Positions 1-8,968 of a stretch of 64,000 nucleotides of DNA are shown here, piece by piece. The position numbers were made by a program, and so were the translations under genes. The first letter of the stretch is position 1. Each line of letters opens with the position of its first letter. The notes below the pieces were generated by a model that searched no databases, was not told the DNA's origin, and saw only the letters and a program-made list of their open reading frames with translations. Source of the stretch: Streptomyces varsoviensis (GTDB taxonomy: Bacteria > Actinomycetota > Actinomycetes > Streptomycetales > Streptomycetaceae); NCBI RefSeq assembly GCF_000718635.1, contig NZ_JOBF01000007.1, forward strand, positions 124,001 through 188,000, given 5' to 3'.

Positions 1-1480
1 ACGCGCACACGATCATGACCTCGGTGAGGCCGTCCGCGAACGCTGTACGGGCCGCCTGGTCCAGTCGCTCGGCGAGCGTGGCCGGCATCCCGGCCGCGGC
101 CTGCGCGCCGCCGCCGGCGGCGACCGCCTCGCCGAACTCCTGGGCCTTGTCGCCCAGTTGACGCCCCGCGTCGGAGGCGACGAACAGGTCGGTGACCCTG
201 GACTGGAAGAGCGCGCCGAAGGCGGCTATGCCCACCGCGACGCCCACTTGCTGGAAGGTCTCGCCGATCCCGGACGCCATGCCGGCCTCGGACGGTTCGG
301 CCACCGCGATGGACAGCGAGGCGCGGGGCGGGTTGAACAGGCCCATGCCGAGGCCGAGCCCGAACATGCTGGGCAGCAGCGACGTCCAGGCGCTGTCCGC
401 GTCCACCAGGGTGGCCAGGGCGAGGCCCAGCGCCACGAAGGTCATCGCGAAGCCGACGAGCACGCGCTGCGGCATCCGGGTCGTGAGGTTGCCGGCGATG
501 GCCGCGGCCACGAAGAGCGTCAGCGTCAGCGGCAGGAACCGCAGCCCGGTGTCCCAGGCCGAGAAGCCCAGCACGTTCTGCACGTAGGAGATCTGCAGGA
601 AGAGCGCGGACATGGTGGCCGCCGCGCAGAGCAAGGTGACCGCGGAGATGCCGTTGAAGGTGACGTTGCGGAACAGCGTCAGGCGCAGCATCGCCCGGTC
701 GCCGAGCCGCCGTTGTACGAAGTAGAAGGCCGCGAAGAGCAGCGCCGAGGCGGCGAACATGCCCACGATCGCGGCGCTCCCCCAGCCCTGCGCCTCCCCG
801 CGCAGGAAACCGAGGACGAGGAGGGCGAGCGCACTCGAGAACAGGACCAGCCCCCACCAGTCCACCGAGTGCGCTCGCGGGTCCCGCGACTCGCGCATGC
901 GCAGCACGCCGATCACCAGCGCGGCGATGCCGACCGGGACGTTCACCAGGAAGATCCACCGCCAGTCGAGACTGTCGGTGAGGGCGCCGCCGATCAACGG
1001 GCCGAACGCGATGGACAGTCCCACCACGCCGCCGAAGATCCCGAACGCCTTGCCCCGCTCCTTGCCGCGGTACTCGTGCCCGATCAGCGCCGGGCCGATC
1101 GCGAAGAGCATCGCGCCGCCGAGGCCCTGCACCCCTCGCGCGGCGGACAGGAATGCCGCGTTCGGGGCGAGGCCGCAGGCCAGCGAGGCCAGAACGAAGA
1201 TCACGAAGCCGGTGTTGAAGACCCGCTTCCGGCCGAGCCGGTCCGCCAGGGAGCCCGCGGTGAGGAGGAAGACCGCGAGCCCCAGGGCGTAGGCGTCGAG
1301 CACCCATTGCAGGTCGGAGAAGGTCGCGTGGAGATGCGTGCGCATATCAGGGAGCGCCACGTTCACCACGGTCAGATCGAGCATCAGCATGAACGTCGCC
1401 ACGCAGACGGCGGCGAGCGTCCATCCGCGTCCGCTGCCGTCCCCCGGTACGGCAGCGGCTGTCGCGGTCGACTCGGTCAT
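1..1480 (-). CDS. MFS multidrug exporter, DHA2 family (cut by window edge)
   Basis: This is the N-terminal 493 residues of a proton-driven efflux pump of the 14-helix DHA2 (EmrB/QacA-like) family, which sits in the cytoplasmic membrane. Translation starts at the ATG at 1480, behind GGGGGAG five bases upstream. The first helix begins near residue 19, followed by the family signature around DLTVVNVALPDM and the loop motif LADRLGRKRV between helices 2 and 3. Successive hydrophobic segments continue to the window edge, so only the last part is missing. A TTGACA promoter lies about 70 bases upstream (1548-1576). The substrate cannot be read. The next gene upstream on the same strand encodes a class IV aminotransferase with no obvious link. 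Confidence 0.9.
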   Translation of the reverse strand, partial: MTESTATAAAVPGDGSGRGWTLAAVCVATFMLMLDLTVVNVALPDMRTHLHATFSDLQWVLDAYALGLAVFLLTAGSLADRLGRKRVFNTGFVIFVLASLACGLAPNAAFLSAARGVQGLGGAMLFAIGPALIGHEYRGKERGKAFGIFGGVVGLSIAFGPLIGGALTDSLDWRWIFLVNVPVGIAALVIGVLRMRESRDPRAHSVDWWGLVLFSSALALLVLGFLRGEAQGWGSAAIVGMFAASALLFAAFYFVQRRLGDRAMLRLTLFRNVTFNGISAVTLLCAAATMSALFLQISYVQNVLGFSAWDTGLRFLPLTLTLFVAAAIAGNLTTRMPQRVLVGFAMTFVALGLALATLVDADSAWTSLLPSMFGLGLGMGLFNPPRASLSIAVAEPSEAGMASGIGETFQQVGVAVGIAAFGALFQSRVTDLFVASDAGRQLGDKAQEFGEAVAAGGGAQAAAGMPATLAERLDQAARTAFADGLTEVMIVCA

Positions 1481-1547
1481 CAAGACTCCCCCAGTCCTTC
1501 ACACCGTCTATCGGATCATCAATCATTTATCTTTCCTACGATCCAAG

Positions 1548-1576
1548 AAGGTATGGACTGTGCTTCCAACTGTCAA
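1548..1576 (-). promoter_or_regulatory. Promoter of the DHA2 exporter
   Basis: On the minus strand TTGACA (1576-1571) is followed after exactly 17 bases by TACCTT (1553-1548), a good match to the housekeeping -35/-10 pattern. It lies in the only AT-richer stretch of the 304-base gap before the exporter. GGATC and GATCC half sites flank the region downstream (about 1513-1544) and could bind a regulator. This is a sequence match only. Confidence 0.6.
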
Positions 1577-1784
1577 CGCTTCCAAGGGAGTTCGGAGCCA
1601 AACAGGCCGGAACCGAGCGCACGAACCAGGGCACGGCGAACTCCCTTTACCTCAGCGCGAGTTGGCCTGACCTGCCCCCCATGCCGGAAACGGGCGCCGA
1701 GCCCGGGTTCCGGTCGACGACGAACAGCCGCCTCCCGATGGCGCGAATCCGACGCGCCCCCACCACCACCGGAAGGCGGGGTCC

Positions 1785-2570
1785 TCAGAGGGCGTCCGCC
1801 GGAATCGAATGGAAGAGCTCGACGGCCTCGGTCACGAGCGGGGCGTCGGGCGGGAAGGGCAGGTCGTCGATGCGGGAGACGGGTGCGATGCCGCGTGAGT
1901 TGATGACGAAGGAGCCGTCGTAGGAGGCCAGGTCGGCGGTGCGGACGGCGGACCGCCGCCATGGCCGGCCCGCCCTGTCCAGCGCCTCCCGGAGGAGCAG
2001 CATCGAGATGCCGTCCAGGGCGGGGGCGTCGGGCCAGACCACGGTGTCGCCGGCGATGAAGGCGACATTGGTGATGGTCCCCTCGGACACGGTGCCGTCC
2101 GGGCCCACCAGCAGCGCCTCGTCGAACCCCGCCCGCTGGACCTGGTCGCGGTAGAAGCCCTGCGCGAAGCCTCCCGTGTGCTTGAGGTGGGCCACGGGGC
2201 GCTGGTAGGGCACCGTGCGCAGGGCCTGCGGGGTGGTCGGCATGGTCATCGGCGGGCGCACGCTGACCAGCACCGAGGGCGCCGCGCCGGGCGCGGGGGC
2301 GAAGACGTTGACGCGTACCGCGGCGTCCTCGGTGTCGGCGAGCGCGTGCCGGATCAGCTCGCGGACCCGGTCGCCGTCGAGGCCCGTGCCGAAGAGCTCG
2401 CGCGTCGCCGCGTCGAGCCGCGTCAGGTGCAGGTCCAGTCCGCGCACCGCCCGGCCGCGCACCTGCATGGCGGTGAAATGCCCGTAGTTGCTCATCAGCG
2501 GCGCGAACAGCTCCTCGGCGGTCGGCGCCCGCCCGTCGAGCTCGATCCGAAGGTCAGGTAGATCAGTCAC
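1785..2570 (-). CDS. Class IV PLP aminotransferase / aminodeoxychorismate lyase-like protein
   Basis: This is a 261-residue fold-type IV PLP enzyme of the family holding branched-chain aminotransferase, D-amino acid aminotransferase and 4-amino-4-deoxychorismate lyase (PabC). The likely PLP lysine is in HLKHTGGF. The family motif VSEGTITNVAF carries the glutamate that contacts the pyridine nitrogen. An N-terminal SNYGHF segment is typical of the actinobacterial subgroup annotated simply as class IV aminotransferase. I chose the GTG at 2570 because AGGG lies 8 bases upstream; an extension to 2624 is possible but low in conserved residues. Its neighbours, an exporter and a monooxygenase, do not settle the substrate. 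Confidence 0.8.
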   Translation of the reverse strand: MTDLPDLRIELDGRAPTAEELFAPLMSNYGHFTAMQVRGRAVRGLDLHLTRLDAATRELFGTGLDGDRVRELIRHALADTEDAAVRVNVFAPAPGAAPSVLVSVRPPMTMPTTPQALRTVPYQRPVAHLKHTGGFAQGFYRDQVQRAGFDEALLVGPDGTVSEGTITNVAFIAGDTVVWPDAPALDGISMLLLREALDRAGRPWRRSAVRTADLASYDGSFVINSRGIAPVSRIDDLPFPPDAPLVTEAVELFHSIPADAL

Positions 2571-2714
2571 ACCGGTCACCCTACGAGGCGCCCCGCCCCC
2601 GAACGGCGTAGCCCGCCGCTTCAAGGCGGTCCGTACGACCTGACGGCCCGCCCGCCCGTACGGCCCGGTGCCGCGTACGGCCGTAGGGCGCGGCGGGCAC
2701 GTGGCGGCCAGGCG

Positions 2715-4349
2715 CTACACGGTGGCGGTGCTCGCGGCCGTGGCCCGGAGCAGCCCGTCGCGCACCTCGGCCGCCGCGTCGGGGTCCGTGCCCCGCCAGG
2801 CGACGATGTGATCGGGCCTCAGCAGCAGGCACTGACCCGCGGGCAGGAAGTCCACGTCGTGCCGGTGGAGCGGGAGCCCGCCCGTGCGCGGCGCCGCGGC
2901 GGCCTCGGGCCCGGCGAGGACGGACCAGCCGGGCCCCGCGAGGTCGATCGTCGAGCGGGTACGGGCGTCGTCGAGCCAGCGGTGCGGGACGCGGGTCCCG
3001 ACGCGGCCCGCGGGCGCGAACTCGGTGACCGGCTCCGGGTCGTCCGCGGTCGCCGGGTCGCTCACCAGGGCGCCCTCGGTGTGCTGGAACCCTCCGGCGG
3101 CGAAGACGAAGGGGTGGGCGAGGGTCGGGTCGGGGGCCGTCCCGAAGTTCGGGAAGCTCGCCATGCGGCGGGCGGACTGCTCGGCGATGAACCAGCCGGC
3201 CGGGCGGCGTTCGGCGCCGTAGCTGTCGAGGAGGGCGGGCGCGGCCTCGCCGCGCAGCACGGCGGCGAGTTTCCAGCCCAGGTTGTGCGCGTCGGCGATC
3301 CCGGTGTTGGCCCCGCTGGCCGCGAACGGCGGCATCACGTGCGCGGCGTCCCCCGCCAGGTGGACGCGGCCGACGCTGTAGCGGTCGGCGACGAGCATCT
3401 CGGCCTGCCAGGGCAGCACGCTGAGCACGTCGAGGTCGGGGGCCGGGACGCCGAGCACGGTGCGCAGCACGGCGGGCCAGTCGCGGTCCGGCTCGCCGCC
3501 CTGGCTCATGTACAGCCAGCGGCGGCGCCCGTCGACGGAGGCGAGCGCGCCGGGCGGCGCATCCGGGTGGTCGAGCTGGCAGAGGTTGAACTCCCGGCCG
3601 CGTACGGTCGCGGCGAGGTCGGCGTGGAAGTAGACGTTCACGTTCGGGCCGCCGATGGCCCCTTCCCCGGACCGGCCGATGCCGAGGGCCTCGCGCACGG
3701 GGCTGCGCGCCCCGTCGGCGGCCACCAGGTACCGGGCCTCGACGCGGTGCCGGCTGCCGTCCGTACGGTCGAGGAGTTCGGCGCGCACCCCCTCGTCGTC
3801 CTGGTCGAAGCCGAGGAGTTCGGTGTCGAACCGGACGGTGGCGCCGGCGTCGACGGCGGCGGCGCGCAGGACGGGTTCGAGGGTGTCCTGGGCGATCAGG
3901 CACGGCGGTTCGGGGCTGATGTCGGGGGCCGCGCCGCCGGCCCCCGCGGGCAGCCACAGCGGGAGCTGTTCCGCCTCGGCGAGCGTGCGGCCCTGCGCCA
4001 TGTGGTCGTGGCCGGCGAGGTCGCGGGCGGCTTCGTGGACCAGGCCGGCGAGGCCGAGTTCGCGGAAGATCTCCATGCTGCGCACATGGAAGCGGCGGGC
4101 CTTGGGCTGCGGCGAGGTCGTCGAGCGCTTCTCCACCACGGTGACGGGGACGCCGTGGTGGCGGAGGACCAGGGCGGCGGTCAGTCCGGTGAGCCCGCCG
4201 CCCGAGATCAGCACGTCGGTGCCCTGCACATCGGTGCCCAGCGCGGCGGTGCTCCGCGCGTCGGCGTCTCGCGCGGCAGTGTTCGGCGCGGCGGACCGCC
4301 GCCCGTCGGAGGCGTGTGCGCGCGACTTTGGTGTACGTCGTCCACTCAT
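2715..4349 (-). CDS. FAD-dependent aromatic monooxygenase (PheA/TfdB type)
   Basis: This is a 544-residue group A flavin monooxygenase, probably hydroxylating an aromatic or polyketide-like substrate with NAD(P)H and O2. An alanine- and arginine-rich N-terminus precedes the FAD dinucleotide motif ISGGGLTGL (about residue 48). The middle DG motif (VAADGARSPVREALG) and the GD motif (LAGDAAHVMPPF) follow. A C-terminal thioredoxin-like tail ends near TASTATV. A TTG three codons upstream would extend the protein, but the ATG at 4349 is preferred. The start codon lies inside a 35-base palindrome shared with the divergent TetR gene, so repression by that TetR is likely. Rifampicin- or tetracycline-inactivating enzymes share this architecture; the substrate is unknown. 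Confidence 0.88.
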   Translation of the reverse strand: MSGRRTPKSRAHASDGRRSAAPNTAARDADARSTAALGTDVQGTDVLISGGGLTGLTAALVLRHHGVPVTVVEKRSTTSPQPKARRFHVRSMEIFRELGLAGLVHEAARDLAGHDHMAQGRTLAEAEQLPLWLPAGAGGAAPDISPEPPCLIAQDTLEPVLRAAAVDAGATVRFDTELLGFDQDDEGVRAELLDRTDGSRHRVEARYLVAADGARSPVREALGIGRSGEGAIGGPNVNVYFHADLAATVRGREFNLCQLDHPDAPPGALASVDGRRRWLYMSQGGEPDRDWPAVLRTVLGVPAPDLDVLSVLPWQAEMLVADRYSVGRVHLAGDAAHVMPPFAASGANTGIADAHNLGWKLAAVLRGEAAPALLDSYGAERRPAGWFIAEQSARRMASFPNFGTAPDPTLAHPFVFAAGGFQHTEGALVSDPATADDPEPVTEFAPAGRVGTRVPHRWLDDARTRSTIDLAGPGWSVLAGPEAAAAPRTGGLPLHRHDVDFLPAGQCLLLRPDHIVAWRGTDPDAAAEVRDGLLRATAASTATV

Positions 4350-4365
4350 GGTGGACAACGTACAC
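4331..4365. promoter_or_regulatory. 35-bp palindromic operator between monooxygenase and tetR
   Basis: The left arm GTGTACGTCGTCCAC (4331-4345) and right arm GTGGACAACGTACAC (4351-4365) are inverted copies with one mismatch around a 5-base spacer. The monooxygenase ATG (4347-4349) sits in the spacer. A TAGGGT box (4370-4375) ends 9 bases before the tetR ATG, and a TACGTT box on the other strand (4362-4357) ends 7 bases before the monooxygenase ATG, so both transcripts may be leaderless. Binding by the adjacent TetR is inferred from position and symmetry. Confidence 0.75.
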
Positions 4366-4384
4366 CAGATAGGGTCCGACCACG

Positions 4385-5140
4385 ATGACTTCCTCCGACT
4401 CCGACCGCCGTCCGCCCCCCGGCGGGCTGGTGTGGTTCGACGAGCCCGCGCCGCCCCGCCGGACCGAGCAGCTCAGCCGCGAGCGCATCGTGCGCGCCGC
4501 CATGGACCTGGCCGACCAGGAGGCGAGCGGGGAGTTCACCATGCGGGCGCTGGCGACCGGGCTGGGCGTCCGCAGCCCCATGGCCCTCTACCGCTACGTC
4601 GGCAGCAAGAACGGCCTGCTGGACCTGATGGCCGATCAGGTCTATGGGCAGTTCGCCGTCGCGCGCGGCGAGGGCTGGCGCGAGGCGCTGCGCACCATGG
4701 GCCGTACGGGCTGGGACGCCGTCCGGCGCCACCCCTGGTTCGCGCGGCTGGCCTTCAGCCGCCCCCCGCTCGGGCCGAACGCCCTGGATCTCTACGAGGC
4801 CGCGCTCACCGAACTCGATCCGCTCGGGCTCGACGCGGCCATCCGCTCACGGTGCGTCGACACGGTGCTCGGCCAGGTGTTCAGCTCCGGGCTCGCCCTG
4901 CTCGAAGAGCGGACCATGCGGGCCCGCACCGGGCTGAGCACCGACGACGACCTGGAGCAGGCCGCCGCGCCGTATATGGAGCGGATCGCCGCCGCGGGCA
5001 AGCACCCGCACTTCGTCCGCTGGGCCACCGACCCCCAGCGGCACGCCCCCGGCCCCCAGCCGTTCGACCAGACCCTGGAGTGGCTGCTCGACGGGCTCGA
5101 GCGCCTCGTCGCCGAAGGCGGCCGGACGCCGGGGGCCTGA
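4385..5140 (+). CDS. TetR/AcrR family transcriptional regulator
   Basis: A 251-residue one-component repressor. After a proline-rich N-terminal extension, the helix-turn-helix occupies about residues 32-80: helix 1 SRERIVRAAMDLAD, then MRALATGLGVRSPMALYRYV with the MALYRYV recognition segment typical of the TetR_C_1 subgroup. The rest is the all-helical ligand-binding and dimer domain. The 35 bases to the divergent monooxygenase carry the palindrome described separately, so it most likely controls that gene and itself. The APC permease 125 bases downstream on the same strand might be cotranscribed. Confidence 0.9.
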   Translation: MTSSDSDRRPPPGGLVWFDEPAPPRRTEQLSRERIVRAAMDLADQEASGEFTMRALATGLGVRSPMALYRYVGSKNGLLDLMADQVYGQFAVARGEGWREALRTMGRTGWDAVRRHPWFARLAFSRPPLGPNALDLYEAALTELDPLGLDAAIRSRCVDTVLGQVFSSGLALLEERTMRARTGLSTDDDLEQAAAPYMERIAAAGKHPHFVRWATDPQRHAPGPQPFDQTLEWLLDGLERLVAEGGRTPGA

Positions 5141-5265
5141 CCGGCGTCCATGTCGTGGACGCGGCAGGCCGTCCGGTGTTACCTCTGCGGTGGACTGGAA
5201 CTTCCGGACCACCCCACAGAGCACAGCGCGCTGTGTGCTACGCGCACGAGAAAGGGCTGATGCAC

Positions 5266-6762
5266 ATGCCGGACCTCATGGACGAACGGGTCGGATTCGT
5301 ACGGCGCATCGGCCTGTTCCAGGCCACCGCCATCAATATGAGCCAGATGTGCGGCATCGGGCCCTTCGTGACGATCCCCTTGATGGTCGCGGCCTTCGGG
5401 GGGCCGCAGGCCGTGATCGGGTTCATCGCGGGCGCGGTCCTCGCCCTCGCCGACGGGCTGATCTGGGCGGAGTTGGGGGCGTCGCTGCCGGGCGCGGGCG
5501 GCAGCTATGTCTATCTTCGGCAGGCGTTCCAGTACCGCACGGGCAAATTGATGCCGTTCCTCTTCGTGTGGACGGCGATGCTCTTCATCCCGCTGGCGAT
5601 GTCCACGGGGGTCATCGGGTTCGTGCAGTACCTCGGCTATCTGTGGCCGGGCATGACCCAGGGCCAGGGCGATCTCGTCGGGCTGGTGACGATCGCGGTG
5701 GTCCTCGCGCTGCTGTGGCGCCGGGTGGAGAACATCGCCAAGCTCTCGGTCGTCCTGTGGACCGTGATGATCGCCTCGGTGGTGCTCGTCATCCTCGCCG
5801 CCTTCACCCACTTCAGTCCGGGGCAGGCGTTCACCTACCCGGCGCACGCCTTCGAGGTGACCAGCGACCACTTCTGGATCGGCTTCGCGGCGGGGCTGAC
5901 CATCGGCATCTACGACTACCTCGGCTACAACACGGCCGCGTACATGGGCGCCGAGATCAAGCGGCCCGGCCGCACCCTGCCGCGCGCCATCATCTACTCG
6001 ATCCTCGGCATCATGACGATCTACCTGCTGCTCCAGGTCGGCACGCTCGGCGTCATCGAGTGGAAGGACATGCTCGACCCGGACAGCACGGCGTCCACCT
6101 CGGTCGCCTCGGCGGTGCTGGAGAAGGCCTGGGGCAAGAGCGCCGCCGACGCCGTGACGGTGCTGATCCTCATCACCGCCGTCGCCTCCGTCTTCGCGGG
6201 GCTGCTCGGCGGCTCGCGGGTGCCCTACGACGCCGCCCGCGACAAGGTGTTCTTCCGCCCGTACGGGAAGCTGCACCCGCGCCACCGCTTCCCGGTGCTG
6301 TCCCTGCTGACCATGGGCGCCGTCACGGCCGCCGGCTTCATGCTCGGCCGGCATACGGACCTGGCGACCATCATCCAGCTCCTGACCACCGTGATGGTGA
6401 TCGTGCAGGCGCTGGCCCAGGTCGCCGCCGTCACCGTGCTGCGCCGCCGGCAGCCGGGGCTGCGGCGGCCGTACACGATGTGGCTCTACCCGCTGCCGAG
6501 CGCCGTCGCGCTCGTCGGCTGGCTGGTGATCTTCGGCTACGCGGACAAGAACTCGCCGGGCAGGCACCCCATCGAATGGTCGCTGGCGTGGGTCGCGGCG
6601 GGCTGTGTGGCGTTCCTGCTGTGGTCGCGGTACGAGAAGGTATGGCCGTTCGGGCCGCGTGAGATCAGCGAGGAGTATCTGCACGGCGCCGACCCCGACA
6701 CGGAGGAGCGGCCGCCCGGCGCGGGGCCACAGGCGGAAGGCCGAACACCCGCCGGGGACTGA
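5266..6762 (+). CDS. APC superfamily amino acid/amine permease
   Basis: A 498-residue polytopic membrane transporter of the amino acid-polyamine-organocation superfamily, with about twelve hydrophobic helices. Helix 1 contains ATAINMSQMCGIGPFVTIP, whose unwound glycine segment binds the substrate amino group in this family. The loop SLPGAGGSYVYLRQAF and the cytoplasmic AEIKRPGRTLPRAI segment are also typical. Two other ATGs (5260, 5278) are close; the ATG at 5266 has GAAAGGG nine bases upstream. A strong terminator follows at 6783-6811. The specific amino acid or amine is not readable. Confidence 0.85.
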   Translation: MPDLMDERVGFVRRIGLFQATAINMSQMCGIGPFVTIPLMVAAFGGPQAVIGFIAGAVLALADGLIWAELGASLPGAGGSYVYLRQAFQYRTGKLMPFLFVWTAMLFIPLAMSTGVIGFVQYLGYLWPGMTQGQGDLVGLVTIAVVLALLWRRVENIAKLSVVLWTVMIASVVLVILAAFTHFSPGQAFTYPAHAFEVTSDHFWIGFAAGLTIGIYDYLGYNTAAYMGAEIKRPGRTLPRAIIYSILGIMTIYLLLQVGTLGVIEWKDMLDPDSTASTSVASAVLEKAWGKSAADAVTVLILITAVASVFAGLLGGSRVPYDAARDKVFFRPYGKLHPRHRFPVLSLLTMGAVTAAGFMLGRHTDLATIIQLLTTVMVIVQALAQVAAVTVLRRRQPGLRRPYTMWLYPLPSAVALVGWLVIFGYADKNSPGRHPIEWSLAWVAAGCVAFLLWSRYEKVWPFGPREISEEYLHGADPDTEERPPGAGPQAEGRTPAGD

Positions 6763-6782
6763 GCCGGCACCCGTCGGCGGCG

Positions 6783-6811
6783 CGAAGGCCCCTGCTCAGC
6801 AGGGGCCTTCG
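6783..6811 (+). terminator. Rho-independent-type terminator after the permease
   Basis: A perfect 14-base inverted repeat, with arms CGAAGGCCCCTGCT and AGCAGGGGCCTTCG and one unpaired base at the tip, begins 20 bases after the permease stop codon. The trailing sequence GGCTCTTCCTC is pyrimidine-rich rather than a U-run, as is usual in Streptomyces. Confidence 0.8.
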
Positions 6812-6919
6812 GGCTCTTCCTCAACTGAATTCCAGCCACACGCGTCTCGTGAGTCAGCGGAATACGCGCGTCCGGGTAGGGTGCGAAAGATCCGTATATC
6901 CCTACCTGGTGGACCGGAA

Positions 6920-7717
6920 TTGAACGATCACGAACGTGTACGCGTCACACGGCGCGGCAAAGTCGTCCTCTCCACGGCGACCGCGGCCATCGCCGCCGCG
7001 GGGCTGTGGAGTTGGGCCGCCTCGGGGCACGAGGTCAAGGCCGACGCGCACCCGGCGACCGCCCCGGCGACGACGCCCGCCGCACCGGCCGCCGCGCCGC
7101 CCTCCCCGAAGCCGGCCGGCGACGGCCGCATCCCGGGGCTCGACGACGCCACGCGCAAGCGAATACCAGCCGAATCGCGCCAAGTTCTGGTGGTCACCGG
7201 CCGGGGCCCCGACTCCTCCGACTCGACCGCGGTCCTCTACACCCGCGCCGCCGGCTCCCAGCTCTGGCAGCCCGGCCCGAGCTGGCCGGCGCACAACGCC
7301 GCGCACGGCTGGACCCCCGACCACCACTACGGCGACCTCCGCTCCCCCGAGGGCGTGTTCACCCTCACCGGCGCGGGCGGCAAACTCCCCTTCCCGGACG
7401 CGAAGCTCCCGTACGACCACAACGGCTCCTTCATCGCCTCCGGCAACGGCGTGGAGGGCGAACCCCTCGCCGGCGCCTTCGACTACGTCATCGGGATCGA
7501 CTACAACCGGGTGCCCGGCACCTCGCCGCTCGACCCGCGGCGGCCACTGGGCGCGAAGAAGGGCGGCGGCGTGTGGCTGCACGTCGACCACGACGGCCCC
7601 ACCCAGGGCTGTGTGAGCCTGAAGCCGGAGGTGATGCGCACCCTGCTGCGCACCCTCGACCCGAAGCTCAAGCCGGTGGTCGTGATGGGTCCGGCGGCGG
7701 CTCGAAATCACCGGTGA
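6920..7717 (+). CDS. L,D-transpeptidase (YkuD family), exported
   Basis: A 265-residue protein with a short basic N-terminus, a hydrophobic stretch (about residues 14-30, VVLSTATAAIAAAGLWSW) that looks like a signal or anchor, and a Pro/Ala linker. The C-terminal half matches the Streptomyces L,D-transpeptidase pattern. It includes GVFTLTGAGG, an IGIDYN segment, and a catalytic block WLHVDHDGPTQGCVSL with the nucleophilic Cys in QGCVSL. Members cross-link peptidoglycan stems 3-to-3 outside the membrane. No ATG or GTG precedes the conserved region, so I start at the TTG at 6920, which has GGTGGA six bases upstream. The next gene begins 14 bases downstream and is probably cotranscribed. Confidence 0.8.
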   Translation: MNDHERVRVTRRGKVVLSTATAAIAAAGLWSWAASGHEVKADAHPATAPATTPAAPAAAPPSPKPAGDGRIPGLDDATRKRIPAESRQVLVVTGRGPDSSDSTAVLYTRAAGSQLWQPGPSWPAHNAAHGWTPDHHYGDLRSPEGVFTLTGAGGKLPFPDAKLPYDHNGSFIASGNGVEGEPLAGAFDYVIGIDYNRVPGTSPLDPRRPLGAKKGGGVWLHVDHDGPTQGCVSLKPEVMRTLLRTLDPKLKPVVVMGPAAARNHR

Positions 7718-7730
7718 TAGAACGGCAACC

Positions 7731-8318
7731 ATGCCTGCGACCACCGTCCCGCCCCCGCCCGCGCCGTCCACGAAACGGCGCAGGCTGTACTGGCACCGGC
7801 TGATACCGGGCCTCTGGTACCGCCCCGTCGAGATCCTGGACGAGGCCCGGGACCGCACCGTGTGGGGCGCGGCGATCCTGCTCTGCCTGGTCTGCGGCGC
7901 GCTCGGCACCGTCACGAAGGGTTCGTTCCGTCAGCAGTGGGACGGCAACCGGCAGCTCGCGCTGGGGTCGCTGGCCACCGTGGAGGCGGGGGTGCTGTTC
8001 GCCACCCTGGTGCTGGGCGTCGTCACCCACAGCATCGCCCGGCACCTGGGCGGCAACGGCAGGTTCGGCCCGACGGTCACGCTGTTCGTGGTGCTGTTCT
8101 GGACCACCGACCTGCCGCGCCTGGCGCTCCACGCCTGGCTGCCGGCCCATTCCGTGGCGGTACGCGCCGTGGCCGGGCTGACCTGGCTGTTCGGCTACGC
8201 GCTGGCCGCCTTGCTGATCCGCGGTCAGCACCATCTGCCGACGCACAAGGCGCTCGCCTCGGTGAGCATCCAGATGCTGGCCGCCGGCGCCCTGCTGAAG
8301 TTCCCGCCGGGCCACTGA
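7731..8318 (+). CDS. Four- to five-helix membrane protein, Yip1-like
   Basis: A 195-residue integral membrane protein of unknown function. A proline-rich start and an amphipathic RLYWHRLIPGLWYRPVEILDEARD segment lead into hydrophobic helices near residues 45-60, 82-100, 115-130, 143-162 and possibly 175-190. The arrangement resembles Yip1-type small membrane proteins, but no diagnostic motif is present. It starts 14 bases after the L,D-transpeptidase and may share its transcript, which would place it at the cell envelope. A hairpin at 8376-8413 ends the unit. Confidence 0.7.
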   Translation: MPATTVPPPPAPSTKRRRLYWHRLIPGLWYRPVEILDEARDRTVWGAAILLCLVCGALGTVTKGSFRQQWDGNRQLALGSLATVEAGVLFATLVLGVVTHSIARHLGGNGRFGPTVTLFVVLFWTTDLPRLALHAWLPAHSVAVRAVAGLTWLFGYALAALLIRGQHHLPTHKALASVSIQMLAAGALLKFPPGH

Positions 8319-8375
8319 GGCCGCGCTCGGCGCGGGCGGCGGATAGGCCAAGGGAACGTTGGGGGGAAAAGGAAG

Positions 8376-8413
8376 GCCCGCCCGGTGCGACGGGGGATGC
8401 ACACCGGGCGGGC
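8376..8413. terminator. Hairpin terminator after the membrane protein
   Basis: Perfect 12-base arms GCCCGCCCGGTG (8376-8387) and CACCGGGCGGGC (8402-8413) enclose a 14-base loop, 58 bases after the membrane protein stop. It could act in either direction. Confidence 0.65.
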
Positions 8414-8968
8414 ACAGGAACCTTTGTACCTCATCAAGGATGGGTCATGCATCAAAAACCTGTTCGGCTGACGGATTACCAGCGAACAGGGGACGAATTC
8501 AGGCCACGTGAGCGAGGCGGGGAAGGCCGCCTCACCGGCGTCCCGGCCGCGTTCGGAAGCGGTTCGGGCGCCCGTTCCCGGGCTTCGGGCAGCGTGTCCG
8601 TGCGGGATACGGGCGGCACCCCCGGTCCCGTACGGGCAGGCGGCGCACCGGGCCGGCGGCGGCCACCGCGCCCCCGAGGCGCGGCGTCCCGACTGGCCAC
8701 GGCGGTGGAGCCGCGCACTCCGGTTCCGCGGACAGGTCCGGACCACCCGGCCGCGCCCCGGCGGCGGGCGGCGTCACGGCCCGCGCCGGAGCCGCCCGGA
8801 GACGGACCTGCGCGTCCTCGACCGGAAACCGACGGATCGCACGGGCGGCGCCGGGTCCGTACACGCTCGTACGGGCCCGGCACCAGCCTGTGTCGCAGGC
8901 GGCCTTGACCCCCGTCCAGGGCCACCTCGTCTCCACCGACCCGTGCCGGGCCGCGGAGCCCGGTCCGC
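8414..8968. other. Intergenic region without a convincing gene
   Basis: About 555 bases between the hairpin and the 3' end of the EspR-like gene. The first 80 bases are AT-richer. One plus-strand frame from the ATG at 8448 has an AAGGA box upstream and runs to 8908, and minus-strand frames also stay open. Their compositions (Arg, Gly and Pro with mixed third positions) look like shadow frames of GC-rich noncoding DNA. I see no conserved motif here. Confidence 0.5.

Noticed and set aside
158..1903. Plus-strand frame of 581 codons at the left edge
   Set aside because: Antisense to the DHA2 exporter, which shows clear transporter motifs on the minus strand.
8448..8908. Plus-strand ORF with AAGGA box upstream of ATG
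   Set aside because: Arg/Gly/Pro-rich with irregular third positions and no recognisable motif; treated as intergenic.
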